Assembly: GCA_036971715.1 (NCBI GenBank)
Contig: JAVHJL010000003.1
Location: 2,108,001 to 2,172,000, forward strand
DNA from: Arthrobotrys musiformis
Taxonomy: Eukaryota; Ascomycota; Orbiliomycetes; Orbiliales; Orbiliaceae
DNA: 64,000 nucleotides
Direction: 5' to 3'
Of this stretch, positions 24,409-35,638 are shown piece after piece. The stretch's first letter is position 1; every line of letters begins with the position of its first letter. The notes beneath the pieces are model-generated. The model was not told the DNA's origin and did not search any database. It saw nothing but the letters and a program-made list of their open reading frames with translations. The translations under genes and the position numbers were made by a program.

Positions 24409-25188
24409 ATGGCGCCCCCCGAGTCCACATTCGTCGACACACCAGAGGGCATCTCAAACCTTCTTTCACTAATCCCTAGAGAACCAAACTCCACCCCATC
24501 GATCTTTATCGATCTAGAGGGCGTTGACCTCTGCCGCCACGGCTCAATCTCCATCCTCCAACTCTTCATATCTACCATCCCCCACATCTACATAATTGAC
24601 ATCCACACCTTGGGGAATATCGCATACACAACCCCATCTTCCACCGATCCATCTGTCACGCTCAAGGGTATTCTCGAGGACCCCTCTATCCCCGTCGTAT
24701 TTTACGACATCCGCAGCGATAACGATGCTTTATACCATCATTTCTCCATTTCCATCTCCAATGTGATCGATCTGCAATTGTACGAGTTGGCTACGAGGGA
24801 GGGGTTCATGAACCACCGCCGGTTCCTTCACGGCTTGTCCAAGGCCATAATGGCGAACGCCAACCTAACACTTTCAGAGGCAGCTAGGATGGAGCGAGTC
24901 AAACAAATGGGTGTTCGGCTGTTCGCTCCAGAAAAAGGTGGCAGTTACGAGGTATTCAACCGTAGACCTCTACCTGAGGAATTATTGGAGTATTGTGTTC
25001 AAGATGTTCAGTATCTACCTGTATTATTGAGGAATTATAAGCAACGGCTTCAGAGGATGGATAGTAGATGGATGGATAGGATACGCGCGGAGACGGAGGT
25101 GAGGATAGCGCTGTGTAAAAAGGATGTTTTCCTTAAAGGCAGGCAAAATGCTTTGGCACCAATTTCTTTCCAGTACGTTCTGCGGTGA
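24409..25188 (+). CDS. 3'-5' exonuclease domain protein, EXD1-like (DEDDy)
   Basis: Single-exon gene, 259 residues, start in context GACCATGG. The whole protein is one DnaQ-like RNase D fold. The acidic motifs are FIDLEGVDL (Asp35, Glu37), VVFYDIRSDNDALYHHF with its Asp in motif II, and YCVQDVQYLPVLL, the Y-x3-D of motif III. The middle has the usual leucine-rich IDLQLYELATRE. This group of fungal proteins is related to animal EXD1 and Egalitarian; some members degrade or only bind RNA. All catalytic carboxylates seem kept, so it is probably an active nuclease. A GTACGT at 25172 close to the stop could be a splice donor, in which case the true C-terminus would differ. Confidence 0.82.
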   Translation: MAPPESTFVDTPEGISNLLSLIPREPNSTPSIFIDLEGVDLCRHGSISILQLFISTIPHIYIIDIHTLGNIAYTTPSSTDPSVTLKGILEDPSIPVVFYDIRSDNDALYHHFSISISNVIDLQLYELATREGFMNHRRFLHGLSKAIMANANLTLSEAARMERVKQMGVRLFAPEKGGSYEVFNRRPLPEELLEYCVQDVQYLPVLLRNYKQRLQRMDSRWMDRIRAETEVRIALCKKDVFLKGRQNALAPISFQYVLR

Positions 25189-25782
25189 TCGGTTTTGTAG
25201 CCCTGAAGAGCGTTCGTTTGCCTAGGTTTTAGATACCACACACTTCGTTTTCCAGCTATATTTTGTTTCCCGCCCGAATTTTGCTTCACGTTTGATTTTG
25301 TCATCATTCAAACTGCTGTTATGTTAGCTGTTGCTATGTTTGAGGGTGCTACCACACTCTTTTTGGGCGGTATGCCCCGAAATTCTCCCTAAATACTGCT
25401 CGTTCCTATGCCCAGGCCTACTAGCTAGATATACCCTTATAATAAATGAAACACCTTCCTTTCGAAAAACGTGCACCATCTGTGAGAGAATGTAAGGACA
25501 TAATTATCCTAGGTTTTTAATTTCATGCTAGAGCTAAGCAAGTTTTATAGTAACAGGACAAGCCAAGTTTTCAAACACTCGTCGAGAAGCGTATCTCACT
25601 GCCTCTCAGGATCTCTATTCGTTCAGTCGTCAAGGGTTGGAAGGTTTCTATCGCGGCAATATATTAGTGTTCTATTGAAGTCTTTAGATGGTTATGGTAT
25701 CAGCTTATGGAGCCGGTACGAGGCATGGTACTTACCAATCGTGTCTGATCTTTTACAAATTTATCGGGAGTCGTGACAGAAT
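25189..25782. other. spacer, nothing recognised
   Basis: About 600 nt of AT-rich spacer. The frame at 25525-25776 (plus) starts with an ATG but shows no family resemblance. Confidence 0.4.
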
Positions 25783-26482
25783 TCAACAGGTACCCCAACT
25801 TTTTTCCATTTCTTCAAGTCGCCGAAGCAACTCCTTCTGATGTTCACTCCTCTCCCCGAACCCCATTTTCTCCGGGGGAAAGAACAAATTGTGCTCTTCA
25901 TCATCTAGGGGGTGGTAGACCCCCCCAATGCTCTCAATTCTGAGAGCGCTTGGGAGGGTCAGATCGATGCTCTTTAGAATTTGAGAGCACTCTCCCATGA
26001 TTCCCCAACCGACACTACGGCAGACTCTACATCGAGGAATACGATGTAGTACGCACCCCCATCCGTCGCTATGTGGACGGATTGATCGAGTGTGTCGAAT
26101 GCTACTGGCCTTAAGTTTGGAGCATTATAAAGCTCCGAGAACCTTTTCAGGTGTCTCGGGCCGTAGTCCTGGAGGACGTTTGGGTTGTCGGGCTCCAGCC
26201 AAGCACATCGTATCAAGTTACTTGGCTTGGGTTTGTCGACAGGCATTCCATCTTCGCCTGGCGGTCCAGGCCGGAGCCCTGTTGGATTGTATGTCGATTT
26301 GGCCGGGGTTCTTTTGATATCGGTTGGGATGTGGTTTCGCGGGGGGTACTATTACTCGCATCGATATCGTCGCCACCATAGGTTTGGATGGCGGATGGGG
26401 TTTCGGGAAGGGTTTCGGGATGTACCCATCGCCTCATCCAAAGTTCCCAACCGTGCACCGATCTTCTGGGAGTTTGTGCCAT
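25783..26482 (-). CDS. hypothetical protein, exon structure uncertain (possible pseudogene)
   Basis: Three minus-strand frame blocks look coding in character. The first starts at ATG 26482 (MAQTPRRSVHGWELWMRRWV). The second, through about 26246-26000, contains LIRCAWLEPDNPNVLQDYGP and ends VAFDTLDQSVHIATDGGAYY plus an IVFLDVESA strand. The third, to stop 25783, has LTLPSALRIESIGGVYHPLD and a charged helix EHQKELLRRLEEMEKSW. Joining them needs two introns; possible ones are GTAATA...CAACAG (about 77 nt) and a very short one of about 47 nt (GTAGTG...TAAAG), neither with a good branch site. Frameshifted pseudogene is therefore a real alternative. No family is recognised. Confidence 0.35.
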
Positions 26483-26895
26483 CTCGTTCGGGATTCGTAG
26501 CAGGGTATGGTTTTGAATCTAGGATGAACTTGTGAATTGATTGATCGTATAGAGCGAGACGAGTTGATGTTGGTGGTAGTTGTTTGTAGAATAGATTTCA
26601 GGCCTATTTATTCTATGCATTTCCTCGGTCTTTTATGTCCTCTTTCAGTGGGCTTTCTGGTTTATGAAGGATCTACAGAACAAATTATCTCAAATATAGA
26701 ACACACAAACATAACTCGAATTCGGCTCCTTTGCAGTCCATAAAACGATATAGCAAATTTATCAAACTCTCTAAATATTACCTAGCACAACGCTAGTACC
26801 GACACTGGACATCGATCTGGTATGGTATACGCACCAATGTTCGCCATTTCGATACGACGCAGCGACATTGAAGCTGGCGGGGGAAACAATCAACC

Positions 26896-27171
26896 ATGAC
26901 GATAAAAATCACAAAAAGTGTGCTTAAGGCAGGTTTTACGGATACGCAAACTTTGTATAGAATTCGATTAGCTGAGGATTACTATGTCTGTAACTGCTGG
27001 GACTGCGAAGCGCTATTGTCTGCAGTTACTGCCAGTCTTGGTTCGGACATTCCTGCTGCTATCCATGCTATCCAAATGGCACGCTCGATACAACATGAAG
27101 TAGCTACCGCGATTGAGATTGCGAGGCGAAAGAACCGTCCTGTAATCCCTGTTCGCGATCGAGCTGCGTGA
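26896..27171 (+). CDS. small hypothetical protein
   Basis: A 91-residue ATG-started frame (context AACCATGA) whose stop lies 85 nt from the convergent glyoxalase-like gene. It is mixed in composition, with two Cys in YYVCNCWDC and an Ala/Ile-rich helix (AAIHAIQMARSIQHEVATAI). No signal peptide, membrane span or known domain is seen. It could be a chance frame. Confidence 0.28.
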   Translation: MTIKITKSVLKAGFTDTQTLYRIRLAEDYYVCNCWDCEALLSAVTASLGSDIPAAIHAIQMARSIQHEVATAIEIARRKNRPVIPVRDRAA

Positions 27172-27255
27172 AGTTTCCCCACTTTTAAATTTCCCAATAA
27201 AACTTTGCTTTCCATATCATTTTCTTCCAATTGACTTTTTCTTGGGTGTGTCATC

Positions 27256-28081
27256 TTACTCGGCTGCTTCTTCGGCTGCAGGGGCTGCGGGTTTCATTTG
27301 GTACACGCCGTGTACATTACCCTCGCTATATATGGTAGATGATATGGCGTTAGCCATCATGTGGACGCTAGAAATTTGATGTAAAAGAAAGGTGGTGAGG
27401 AAATCTACTCACGTATCTTCAAACAACCCCATAAGTCCGTGATCACCCTCCGGTTTCTTTTCCTCCCTAACTTTTCCTCCCAACTCCACGATCTTTTCAA
27501 GTGCTTTATCCACATCTTCCACCATGAAGTACAGAATCGTCGATCCGGAAGGCGTGGAGTTGGTATCAACTTTGCAGATACCACCGGTCAACCCACCACC
27601 GGGAAGCGTGAACATTGCGATATCCGACTCATTGTAGCCGGCGGGGGTTGGCTTGAACGAAATCGAAAAGGCGGAGGAGTAGAATCTGCAGTCCACCGCA
27701 TCCTCGTTGCACGTTGGAATTCCACATCAGTACCCTTTGTGTAACCGACATTCGATTCAAGGAGAGGGAAAAGATGTGTTGCACATACGCTTTACTCCTT
27801 CCCACATCCGTCGCGGGGATCTGAATCCAGCATACACTTCCAAACGGCGGTGGAGTCCATTTCGCAGCTGCGTCATCCGCGGAATCCGTTTTGGCTTCCG
27901 TTCCCGCGCCGTTTGTGTCTTTCTCCTCAACGGTTATTATATCAACATCCGCCGATGCGACGGCTTCGGTGCCGTTCGTGTCGTCAGCGGTGTCGACGAC
28001 GTCGGTTTTGACCTTCTTCTTCACGGGGGAGTCGACATTTGGAGTTGGCTCCGTGACATCGGTGGATCGCTTCTCTGACAT
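27256..28081 (-). CDS. glyoxalase/bleomycin-resistance (VOC) fold protein
   Basis: Three exons on the minus strand (27789-28081, 27413-27685, 27256-27325) code for 211 residues. The VOC core begins at FGSVCWIQIPATDVGRSK; splicing out 103 nt joins it to AFYSSAFSISFK, the expected second helix. It continues with FTLPGGGLTGGICKV, STILYFMVEDVDKALEKIVE and GGKVREEKKP, and closes in exon 3 with NVHGVYQMKP. The pattern fits one betaalphabetabetabeta module pair of a small VOC dioxygenase/lyase. The first 75 residues are a disordered extension with a Lys cluster (SPVKKKVKTD, like a simple nuclear localisation signal) and much Asp/Thr/Ala. Substrate is unknown. An unspliced reading of exon 1 runs into intron and should be ignored. 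Confidence 0.85.
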
Positions 28082-28512
28082 TTTTACGGAGAGGACTCAA
28101 GGCCTTTTATGCCATTGTTAGTACGCAATTTGCTATTTTGTCATATATGTTCTGCGGCGTTATATCTATATCCCCAGGTTTTATCGGCGGCGCCCAATTG
28201 CAAATGCAATGCAGCATAACCGAGACGGGAAACGGGATGGGCCGACGATGCGTGACTGCCATTGGATGAGAGGGAGGATGATGATATGACATACGGTTAT
28301 ATAATTTAAATCTCCGCGTGAAGTTATATCGATATATATCGCGACCGAGGCGAATTGGTATCGAATCGATATATAACGAAAGAGATACAGCTATCACGTA
28401 ACTAAACGGTAATAGCTAAATAAAAAATCAATCGGGATAGTATAATTGACCAATTGCCAGCAAAAAGTTCGAGCTGCTTTTCTTACAATTGCAGAAGCAA
28501 AATGAGAAGGAT

Positions 28513-28885
28513 TCAAAAATTCAAAAAGTCTCCAGGTTCGAAATCGCGGGGAACGCGCGCCCTTTTGAACTCCCATCCGTTCCACTCCCCCCAATACCCT
28601 CCTCGCCGGGTTTGGGTAAGCCTTCTTTCAGTGTAACTCCTCGCCTTGTTCCCGTCCCTCTCGCCTTGGAACTTGGGCTGGGGGACTTGGATGGATGCAT
28701 TGGAAGGCAACATTATGTATGCAGTCGGTACGTACTAACCAAATCCCGTGCGAACGTGTTGGGATCCTTTTGTCCTTGTTACCTTTTGCGGATTTGCTTT
28801 TTTCTTCAGCTGCTATCTCTTTCAAGAAGTCGCTGCTTGCTGCGGTAGTTAGCGTGCCATTGGAGTTAGTGTGTAATCCGTGCAT
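28513..28885 (-). CDS. possible small two-exon hypothetical protein
   Basis: Tentative 104-residue model: exon 1 28736-28885 (ATG at 28885) and exon 2 28513-28677, with a 58-nt GTACGT...CCCCAG intron in phase 0. The product is hydrophilic and basic: AASSDFLKEIAAEEKSKSAK, then KFQGERDGNKARSYTERR, then GGYWGEWNGWEFKRARVPRD. No domain is recognised and the splice site has no clear branch point. The composition is more protein-like than the shadow frames around it. Confidence 0.3.
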
Positions 28886-29551
28886 GCCACCGTATCGACG
28901 GAATAGCTGCACCGGTACCTCTTAGGTAAGTACTTTAGGTACTTACAACTCGCGGACCTCTAACCAACACGATAGCTAGTTCCGGCTGGAGGCTGTTGAG
29001 GGTGCACGCACTCGTCTTATAATTAGCTCACCTTTGGACCGCTAAAGCCCCCTCCGGTTTACCCTACCGAGCTGAGGACTATGGGTAGCAAGTATTGGCG
29101 GTCCCCGCGAATGAGCGAGAGACAGTTGCCCTAACCATGGGTTTCACGGACCGCATATTCGCCTATCATACAGAATCCCTTGTGTCGTAAATCGGGGCTA
29201 AGTGCTCCCCAGACTAACCAGCCAAATGCTCTACATATGTCCAAGGGTTTGCACACCCGCGTTCTCTTTGTACATGTATACAAGCAATTTGTGTACTCGG
29301 AATACCTCTCTATCTTCTATCCGTAATATACACCTAGATCTATATACAGTATAATAAAGGCTCTCCAAAATTTTCATATATACAATCGTACTATCTCTAC
29401 ATTCACAAGGCAGAGAGAATCGTACAAATGGTAAATAATATGTGCAATGAATAAAAAATAAAAAGAATATGTGCAGGTTTTTAAAAGAGAGAGCTCGCAG
29501 TATATATACAACCCCCCCTTCAAAAAAATATCACATAAAGGAACTTACATG
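28886..29551. other. spacer, nothing recognised
   Basis: About 670 nt with TAGGTAC-type motifs at the left (28915-28945) and A-rich sequence close to the PPR gene's 3' end. No gene or structured RNA is recognised. Confidence 0.4.
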
Positions 29552-32500
29552 TTACATCTCCTTCGTTGACTTGTAGTCCGTATCTTTATCCCCTCCGTTG
29601 CTCTCATCTTCGTCCTTGGGGAGAGCGGCACGATAGGCGGCTTCGAAGTCTGCTCTGATCTGTGCGTCTATATCCGCTTCACGCCCGGCATCCTTCCTCT
29701 TCAACATATCTGTATGAACCCTATCGTGATCATCCCAAAGGAATCCATCGTCCTCCTCCTTCTTTCCCATGGCTTCTTCATCTTCATATTCAATAGGCGG
29801 CTTCTTCCACGACGCAATCGCATCGCTTAAAGCCCCACCCATCTCACGTTCTAAAAATGGATTGTTAAAGTGAGCCTCTTTCACTTCGTCATCATCATCA
29901 TCGTCGCCACCACCGGATAATAAGTCAAGGGGATCCAAGTCGTCGCTGATGATGTGCTCATAAAACGCGTACAGGTCTTCCTTACCTGCCAGCATCGCCT
30001 TCTTCTCTTCCTCCTTTTCCATTTCCAATCTCTGTACGTCGGCCTGGCTTAGGCTCTTCAATTCGGGGATTATACGGCTGGATCCGAGCGGTGGGGTGTT
30101 CATCGATGGATGGTCCAGCCAGCGGATGCTGAGGTGCGTGGGCATGTTGTTCAACAAAGCGTAGTTTTGGGCCCAGATCATTTCTTCATCTTTTGTTCTT
30201 CCTGCCTTCTTCGCGGCTTCCTGTCGCTTTTTGGCACGTTCGAAGGCGAGGATTTGCGGGATGTTATCGTCCCGGCCGACTCGGCGGACTTGGAATAAAC
30301 TCCACGCCCAGGTCAACATGGACCAATCGTGGCATTGCGGGTGTTTTTTCCGCAGGAAGAGGTCCCGTCTTAATGCCGCTACCAGGTCGGCGGAGAAGCT
30401 CCGGCGGGGTTTGAATTTATGATGGGAGGAGAGGTCCATTCTCAGCAGTTCCATTCGCATCTTGATCACACGTCTTTCGAAAACGCGCATGGATTTCTCC
30501 CTTTCCTTCACGTCGTTGAGGTCTCTCATGAACTCCGCGTTTCGATAAACCCCTCCTTCGCTGGCTAGGTATCCTAGGGGGTCTCTGGCCTTCGAAACGA
30601 GTCTCATCGCCCATACGGGGGTTTTAACCACCGACTCGGTATCCTCTGAACACACTCCCAACGCCAACTTGCCAGGCTTCCCCGCCGATCGCCCGGTTTC
30701 GTAGATATCCGCTCGCATACGATCAATCATCCCCTTCGTGGCCATGTTCCTCAGACAAGCGTGCGCCCAGACGGTCCTGACGATGTTGTAGTACCTGAAC
30801 CTGTGGGCTTGCTGGAATATCATCTGCATTATATCGCCTTCCGATCTGATCCCGAATTTATCTTCAAAGATGCGAATAGCCCTGACCATCGGTATAATTG
30901 TTCCGGTGGCTCGGGCTTGTCGGACAATAATTCTCATGGTACCGTAGTTAGGCTGCATACCCAGTTGCTTCGAAGCTCTGTCGAAAAGCGTACGAGCCTC
31001 GTCGTAGGCGTAGTTTTCGTAGAGGAATTCGAGGATGGGGTTCAGAGTTGTAGCATCGAGGTGTATCCCCGCCAGATTCTTCCACGGAACCGGGGTGTCG
31101 ACATTCCCGTGTTTCAACTGGTCTCTGTACATCTTGAACATGAGATTGATCAGATGGCCGGGGGCGAGTCTTTTGGGATCTAATCCGATCTTTTTCATCA
31201 CGACGAAAACTTGAAGTTGTTGACCGGGTGTGTGACAGCATTGTATGAGAGACTTCCAGGTTTCGTGGTCGAATTTGATTCTCTTGGACATCATCCGTCT
31301 CAGGAGCCGTTCGAAGACGAATAAATCCTTGTGTTTGGCGGCGGATATTAGTCCTTCTCTGAAGGTTCCGACGTTCATATTGATCTTCAGGTGGTCCATG
31401 AGGTCTATTAAATGTCGTCCCTTCTTGATCTGGTTCGCCCGCATAAGGTAGTTTATCGCCGTGTTGAAGATTTGGGTATTCAAGACATTATTTTGTTCGT
31501 GTGAAAGGATGAGTGAGACGATGGTGCTGGAGATGAACTCCACGCTGTCTGTGTACCCTGGTGGAAGAATATATCTCATATCCTGCTTTGAAATTTTCAA
31601 TGATGTTAAAGCCTGGATCAGTGCCAGAAGCTTATTGCCAGCCAATGGTAACTTCTTCTCAACATTAACTTTGAACACTGTTGATAATCCTTCGAGATCG
31701 ACTTGTTCAAGATACTCCAGTCGGAATTCCTCAAGCTCCTTCGGCAGAAGCCCCGAGGGCGTCCAGTTCTTCATCGAGGACATCAATGCGTCTCGTTCCT
31801 GCACCGTGGTTTCAACATACTGATAGCTGTCCGGTTCCAGAGCGATCAACTCCCCTCTCCACTGATTCGCAAGATTGTCGAGCGGAACTCGTTTCTCCTC
31901 GGCTTCGAGCTGACCTCCCGCCTCAGCTAAGGCAATCTTATGAAGCGGTGCCGCGCGGAATCGATATTTTGATATCGTATCCGCAGAAGTAAACCTCTCC
32001 AGCATAAGCAACGAATTGGCAAAACATAACCGCAAGTCCGGAGCATTCCACCAATGTCTTCTCTGCGCGTACCACTCCGTGATATTCCCAACGTGTTCCC
32101 AGAAGTAGCGGCTATATTCAATCTTCAATTCACCACGTGTGGGTTTCCAACCCTCCGGCCTGCCCAGGAAAACGGTGGGGTCTCCCGTGCGGAAACGACG
32201 GGCGTAGTCGACCTTGAATTTTTGCCAGATACTTTCCTCGTGCTCGGGTGATATTTCGTGAGGTCGTGTGATGACGTGGTCACGCCGGCGGGACCGTTGG
32301 GGTTCGATTAATTCCAGTCCACCGCGGGCGAGACGGGCATTCATGCGTTCCAGGTCGCGGACGAGGGAGGCACGGGTTACGTGGGGTCTCCGACGGAGTT
32401 GACGGTTCTCAGCGAGTGTGCGGGTCCAATCCGGTGCCCGGGTGGGGTCTGCGAGTTCCGAGGCTACTTTACGAGGGGTTGGAGGTTGAGTGGTGATATC

Positions 32501-33049
32501 TCGAGGCGGTAGGGTCTCGTCCTCGAGATCAGGGTCGGCTATGAATACATAATTGAGTTTATCAGGATGCTCCGGCCTGTGACGTTGGTAAGGGTACGCA
32601 GGCCGGTGTTGGTGATTTCCCGGAATACCCTGGACATCCTGCGACGAAGGGGTATCATCGAGGTCGTCAATGAAAATTTCCATATCTTCATCCTCGGGTT
32701 GTTCGAATGGCTCTATATCCTCCCCCGTCCCGCTCTCCAATCTCTCCAGCTCCCGCATCCGGACATCGTGGTCCTCCGGTCGTTCATCCTTCGAATACCA
32801 CCGCCTCAACGAGCTCCCATCGTTCACACCCAAGAATACTACAGGCCGCCGCCACGGCAAAGAAGTCCGCCGTCTGTCGAAAGCGGCCGTCGAACTATTA
32901 TGGTACGACCGAGCCGTCGTCTGTCTGTGGCCGTTATTATTGACATTAACGTTGATATTAACATTAATATTATAACCCAGCCTCTTCTGACAGTCGCTAC
33001 ATATCCAATTGTAGCTTCGGCGGGCTCGCAGCGTCACCTTCTGGAGCAT
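29552..33049 (-). CDS. mitochondrial pentatricopeptide-repeat (PPR) protein
   Basis: A single-exon frame of 1165 residues starting at ATG 33049. The N-terminus is a basic presequence (MLQKVTLRARRSYNWICSDC) with a CxxC pair, common at the head of fungal mitochondrial RNA proteins, followed by an Asn/Val low-complexity run. Helical repeats of PPR character fill about residues 525-770 (for example FNTAINYLMRANQIKKGRHL, then FVFERLLRRMMSKRIKFDHE and TLFDRASKQLGMQPNYGTMR). The C-terminal third is charged, with an Asp run (GGGDDDDDDEVKEA, about residue 1052). The likely role is maturation, stability or translation of a mitochondrial mRNA, as for Neurospora CYA-5; that specific assignment is only a suggestion. 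Confidence 0.82.
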   Translation of the reverse strand: MLQKVTLRARRSYNWICSDCQKRLGYNINVNINVNVNNNGHRQTTARSYHNSSTAAFDRRRTSLPWRRPVVFLGVNDGSSLRRWYSKDERPEDHDVRMRELERLESGTGEDIEPFEQPEDEDMEIFIDDLDDTPSSQDVQGIPGNHQHRPAYPYQRHRPEHPDKLNYVFIADPDLEDETLPPRDITTQPPTPRKVASELADPTRAPDWTRTLAENRQLRRRPHVTRASLVRDLERMNARLARGGLELIEPQRSRRRDHVITRPHEISPEHEESIWQKFKVDYARRFRTGDPTVFLGRPEGWKPTRGELKIEYSRYFWEHVGNITEWYAQRRHWWNAPDLRLCFANSLLMLERFTSADTISKYRFRAAPLHKIALAEAGGQLEAEEKRVPLDNLANQWRGELIALEPDSYQYVETTVQERDALMSSMKNWTPSGLLPKELEEFRLEYLEQVDLEGLSTVFKVNVEKKLPLAGNKLLALIQALTSLKISKQDMRYILPPGYTDSVEFISSTIVSLILSHEQNNVLNTQIFNTAINYLMRANQIKKGRHLIDLMDHLKINMNVGTFREGLISAAKHKDLFVFERLLRRMMSKRIKFDHETWKSLIQCCHTPGQQLQVFVVMKKIGLDPKRLAPGHLINLMFKMYRDQLKHGNVDTPVPWKNLAGIHLDATTLNPILEFLYENYAYDEARTLFDRASKQLGMQPNYGTMRIIVRQARATGTIIPMVRAIRIFEDKFGIRSEGDIMQMIFQQAHRFRYYNIVRTVWAHACLRNMATKGMIDRMRADIYETGRSAGKPGKLALGVCSEDTESVVKTPVWAMRLVSKARDPLGYLASEGGVYRNAEFMRDLNDVKEREKSMRVFERRVIKMRMELLRMDLSSHHKFKPRRSFSADLVAALRRDLFLRKKHPQCHDWSMLTWAWSLFQVRRVGRDDNIPQILAFERAKKRQEAAKKAGRTKDEEMIWAQNYALLNNMPTHLSIRWLDHPSMNTPPLGSSRIIPELKSLSQADVQRLEMEKEEEKKAMLAGKEDLYAFYEHIISDDLDPLDLLSGGGDDDDDDEVKEAHFNNPFLEREMGGALSDAIASWKKPPIEYEDEEAMGKKEEDDGFLWDDHDRVHTDMLKRKDAGREADIDAQIRADFEAAYRAALPKDEDESNGGDKDTDYKSTKEM

Positions 33050-33585
33050 GGGTCGCAGAAGGGTGTGGTGGGGTGAAGGAGAGGTGTGAGGGTGTAAAGC
33101 CTTGATATTGGGCGCATCGTTCTACCTAAACACCAATAAATCTTGTTTAGCCTTCCGGTCCCCAAAAAATAAAAAATGATAGAAAATGTGAGAGGGATTT
33201 GAGAAATTTACTTGATGAACACCCCGCCGTGAATTGGGGCAATGTGCCCGCGGTATTTTATCGCGACTGGATTTTATCTGTTTCGTTGGAGGTCGAAAGT
33301 GGGATGTGGCAGCAGGCCGAAGCTAAAAAATATTTTTTCTCCCTCCGTGCAGGTATGCGAGATGAGGGACCGAAACAACGCACGCAAGATCCAACAGATC
33401 GAGCTTCCCCGGATATCCTGGTGTATATGACGACTTCATATTTTATATCTCGAGATACCACATTGACAGCCCCAATAAATTATAGAAAACAAGCTCGATA
33501 TCATTGTCACATAATTCGTTGAAGGATTGTAGATAACACCCCCCATAATTATAAGTACACTAAGCCCCACCATACAAAAGCCCAC
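33050..33585. other. spacer between PPR and dioxygenase genes
   Basis: About 540 nt, presumably the promoter of the minus-strand PPR gene and the 3' end of the dioxygenase gene. No conserved frame is seen. Confidence 0.4.
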
Positions 33586-34595
33586 TCACACGACATCCCT
33601 CAACCTCGAAAACCCGCCCTCGGACGGCTGCAGCCAATTCTTCGCATCATACTCATAATCCCCCTCGATCATGTGAAAGGTATAGATCCACCTGCTCTTC
33701 AAACTCCTATTCCTCTCACTCTTATGCAACACGCTCCCGTGGATCAATACCAACGTCCCCGCCTTAACTTCAGCCAATTGGTATTTATTCTCATCCGCCA
33801 GCTTTTCCCTTTCCTCCTTCGTCGGATGAGGCGGGGGAACATCAGCCGGCCATGTATCGGGAATATTCTCAAAGCCTGTTCCTTCTGCTCCACCGTTTAG
33901 GCGTACCAACCGGTTGGTGATGGGGGAGTACTTGTGCGACCCGGGTATAAACCCCAAACACCCATTGGTGATCGTACAATCCTCAAGAGCGTACCAAAAC
34001 CCCATCGCCGATGGTGGGTTTGTGAATAAAAACGGCGAGTCCTGGTGGGCGCCTACTTCCCCTCCGATCTCGGGTTGTTTACAGATCACCATCGACTGAA
34101 GAACGCGAGGGTCTTTGAAGCCAAGGGAGAGGGCGATGCTGAGGTTTTGGGGAGTTAGAGTCATGGCGTGGAAGGATGGGTCTTCGGTGTGTAGACCGTG
34201 ACCGATCTTGTTTATGGACCTCTCCTTGGGGCGGGTGAGGTTGCCGGCGTCGTCGAAGGCGTCTGCGTATCTCCGTTAGCGCTTTTGTGCTTATATATAT
34301 ATGACTTTGAAGTCGTATGGTATAGGGGACATATCTCACCCTCCTCGAAGAAGAACCTCACTTTATCCCCGCTCTCCAAAAAATAGTCATCACCAACATG
34401 TTTACCCCCCTTCTCCCCAGTCACGAACTTCGTCATCGGGTGCCCTTCCAGCGAGAAATCTTCGAGTAAAGTCTTCGTTCGCTCTTTCAACCCAGCGACA
34501 GTTTCCGCATCCAATGCATTTTCGATGAGGAGGTATCCGTTGTCATGGAAGAACTGGACTTGTTCGTCCGTCAAGACCTTTGGAATCGTCGACAT
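33586..34595 (-). CDS. phytanoyl-CoA dioxygenase (PhyH) family protein
   Basis: Two exons (34340-34595, 33586-34262) separated by a 77-nt intron with GTGAGA and GCAG ends; the 310-residue frame is continuous. It is an Fe(II)/2-oxoglutarate oxygenase of the PhyH family. The metal triad is visible as GAHQDSPFLF (His and Asp) and the distal His in LIHGSVLHKSERN; the 2-oxoglutarate-binding Arg is probably in LKSRWIYTFH. The first exon holds the N-terminal helix (VLTDEQVQFFHDNGYLLIEN). Length and order match PHYHD1-like proteins. There is no signal peptide and no evident peroxisomal signal at either end (C-terminus LRDVV), so it is probably cytosolic. Substrate unknown. Confidence 0.9.
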
Positions 34596-35638
34596 TTTCA
34601 GTATTAATTATTATATTTCGTGATTGTTTATAGTATGGTAAGTTGAGATGAGGTTGAAGTTTGAAGAGCGGAAGGTTATAAACTTCTAAATCGGCATGAG
34701 CTTATCAGATACGCCCGTTTCAATGATTAATGAAGACTCCATTAACGTTACTTTAAGGCCGGGGTGCAGGAACCGGGATGCCCCGCCCATCTGTCTGCAG
34801 ACGCATGCCGCCGCAAGCCGGTCCAACATTCTCAACACACATTCGTACATTCCTTCAGATTTAAACATCGAATGCAAGATCGATGCCTATTTTTTATATC
34901 CGCATTGCTTCAAACCAAGTGCTTACCTAGGTACCTATTATAAAATATGCCTAAAATGTGCCTAAAATAATCTGGTCTATGGCAAGCAAAAGAGTTTTTG
35001 AGCAACAAAAAAACAACATTTACAACGCAGCTATCATAAGATATCAACATAGCTAGCTCGACGCTCCATATCCTCGTATAAAGTGGGCCTCATGATTATA
35101 GTCTTCGAACCAAAGATAAGAGTACCAATATATCCAACTACCTTTGATCAGTCATCCCAAAGTCCCTTCTCTTCAATGAACCTGCTGAAAGTCCCTGCGT
35201 TCTAGAATCCCAGCCACAAAGCTAGCGTCCGCCCAAGGTCTGTCTCCAACCCCGGCTATACTTCCAACTAACCTAAAGCCGGCCTGGCTAGTCATAAGCT
35301 ATCTGCCCCTCGGTGGAAAGCCGATATTTTCGCATGTTAATACCACTTTCCAACACACATTTCACATGCTTCCTCCCCAACATCAACCGATATACGCCTC
35401 ATGCTCAGTATCGATAGATCGTGCAAAAGAATAAACTGCGATATCAAATTGGTATCCATTCTAACAAAAAAGCTTATTCTTACAAAAAAAAGGACATAGC
35501 TTCCAAAAAAAGTGAGGTAAAATAGGTACACCAAAAGTAAATAAGAAAAAAGGTCATTAAATGCCACTATAATGGTATATCTAAACAGCTCAACACCAGC
35601 AAAAAGCCACACCTACACCACTCTCATACGAAGGGAAT
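34596..35638. other. AT-rich spacer
   Basis: About 1 kb between the dioxygenase start and the isocitrate lyase stop. It has TAGGTAC-like sequence at about 34926 and A-rich tracts. No gene is recognised. Confidence 0.45.
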
